Positions 5,408-5,461 of a DNA stretch of 5,461 bases are shown here, one piece after another. The notes beneath the pieces were generated by a model, which saw only the letters and a list, made by a program, of their open reading frames with translations, had not been told where the DNA came from and did not search any database. Location of the stretch: the NCBI GenBank assembly GCA_002474415.1, contig DLQV01000085.1, forward strand, positions 1 to 5,461, written 5' to 3'. Position 1 is the stretch's first letter, and each line of letters begins with the position of its first letter. Made by a program: the position numbers and the translations under genes. The DNA comes from Lachnospiraceae bacterium UBA7598 (GTDB lineage Bacteria; Bacillota; Clostridia; Lachnospirales; Lachnospiraceae).

Positions 5408-5461
5408 TTACATTTCATTTAACTCTTTTTTGAATGTGCTGCAATAGTCTGCTGCAACCTG
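5408..5461 (-). CDS. C-terminal end of an upstream gene, cut by window edge, unidentified
   Basis: Reading the minus strand from the right edge, one frame gives 17 residues, QVAADYCSTFKKELNEM, then TAA at 5410-5408, which is 33 bases before the trpD start. The other two frames also stop nearby (TAA at 5422-5420 and TGA at 5417-5415), so the frame is not proven. I chose this one for its spacing to trpD and its charged, helix-like C-terminus. From usual gene order it could be trpG or trpE, but the 17 residues carry no recognisable motif of either. Confidence 0.35.
   Translation of the reverse strand, partial: QVAADYCSTFKKELNEM

Overview
The window looks like chromosomal DNA of a Gram-positive anaerobe of the Clostridia, most likely a Lachnospiraceae-type gut bacterium. 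The reasons are strong AGGAGG-like ribosome sites before every gene, sigma-A-type promoters with 17-bp spacers, AT-rich intergenic DNA between moderate-GC genes, and protein sequences resembling those of that family. The taxonomic placement is by feel, not by search. I see no RNA gene, CRISPR array, insertion sequence or phage gene. Coding density is very high: no gene-free stretch reaches 300 bases.

Layout, left to right: (1) 1-891, minus strand, the first 297 residues of a GH77 4-alpha-glucanotransferase (malQ); its C-terminal part lies beyond the left edge. (2) 892-1006, a short divergent intergenic region in which the malQ promoter and the promoter of the next gene point away from each other and share almost the same -35 bases. 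(3) 1007-2266, plus strand, a 419-residue ClC-family anion channel or antiporter without CBS domains and with an unusual selectivity-filter signature. (4) 2247-4169, minus strand, a complete 640-residue cytoplasmic type I pullulanase (GH13 with an N-terminal CBM48-like region); its 3' end overlaps the ClC gene tail-to-tail by 20 bp. (5) 4170-4363, the pullulanase leader and a near-consensus promoter, followed by a strong hairpin terminator that serves trpD. (6) 4364-5374, minus strand, complete trpD. (7) 5408-5461, minus strand, the last codons of an upstream gene, probably co-transcribed with trpD.

Pullulanase (debranching of alpha-1,6 links) and MalQ (disproportionation of the released short malto-oligosaccharides) are successive steps of intracellular glycogen or maltodextrin breakdown. 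They lie on the same strand and are separated only by the oppositely oriented ClC gene. No terminator is visible between pulA and clc, so pulA transcripts may run antisense through clc and possibly on toward malQ. TrpD (anthranilate to phosphoribosylanthranilate in tryptophan synthesis) belongs to a separate transcription unit that ends at the hairpin near 4297-4338.

I found no wholly new system. The points most worth a second look are the interleaved pulA-clc-malQ architecture with shared divergent promoter DNA, the atypical ClC filter residues, and a set of perfect or near-perfect inverted repeats inside the 3' end of pulA just downstream of the clc stop.
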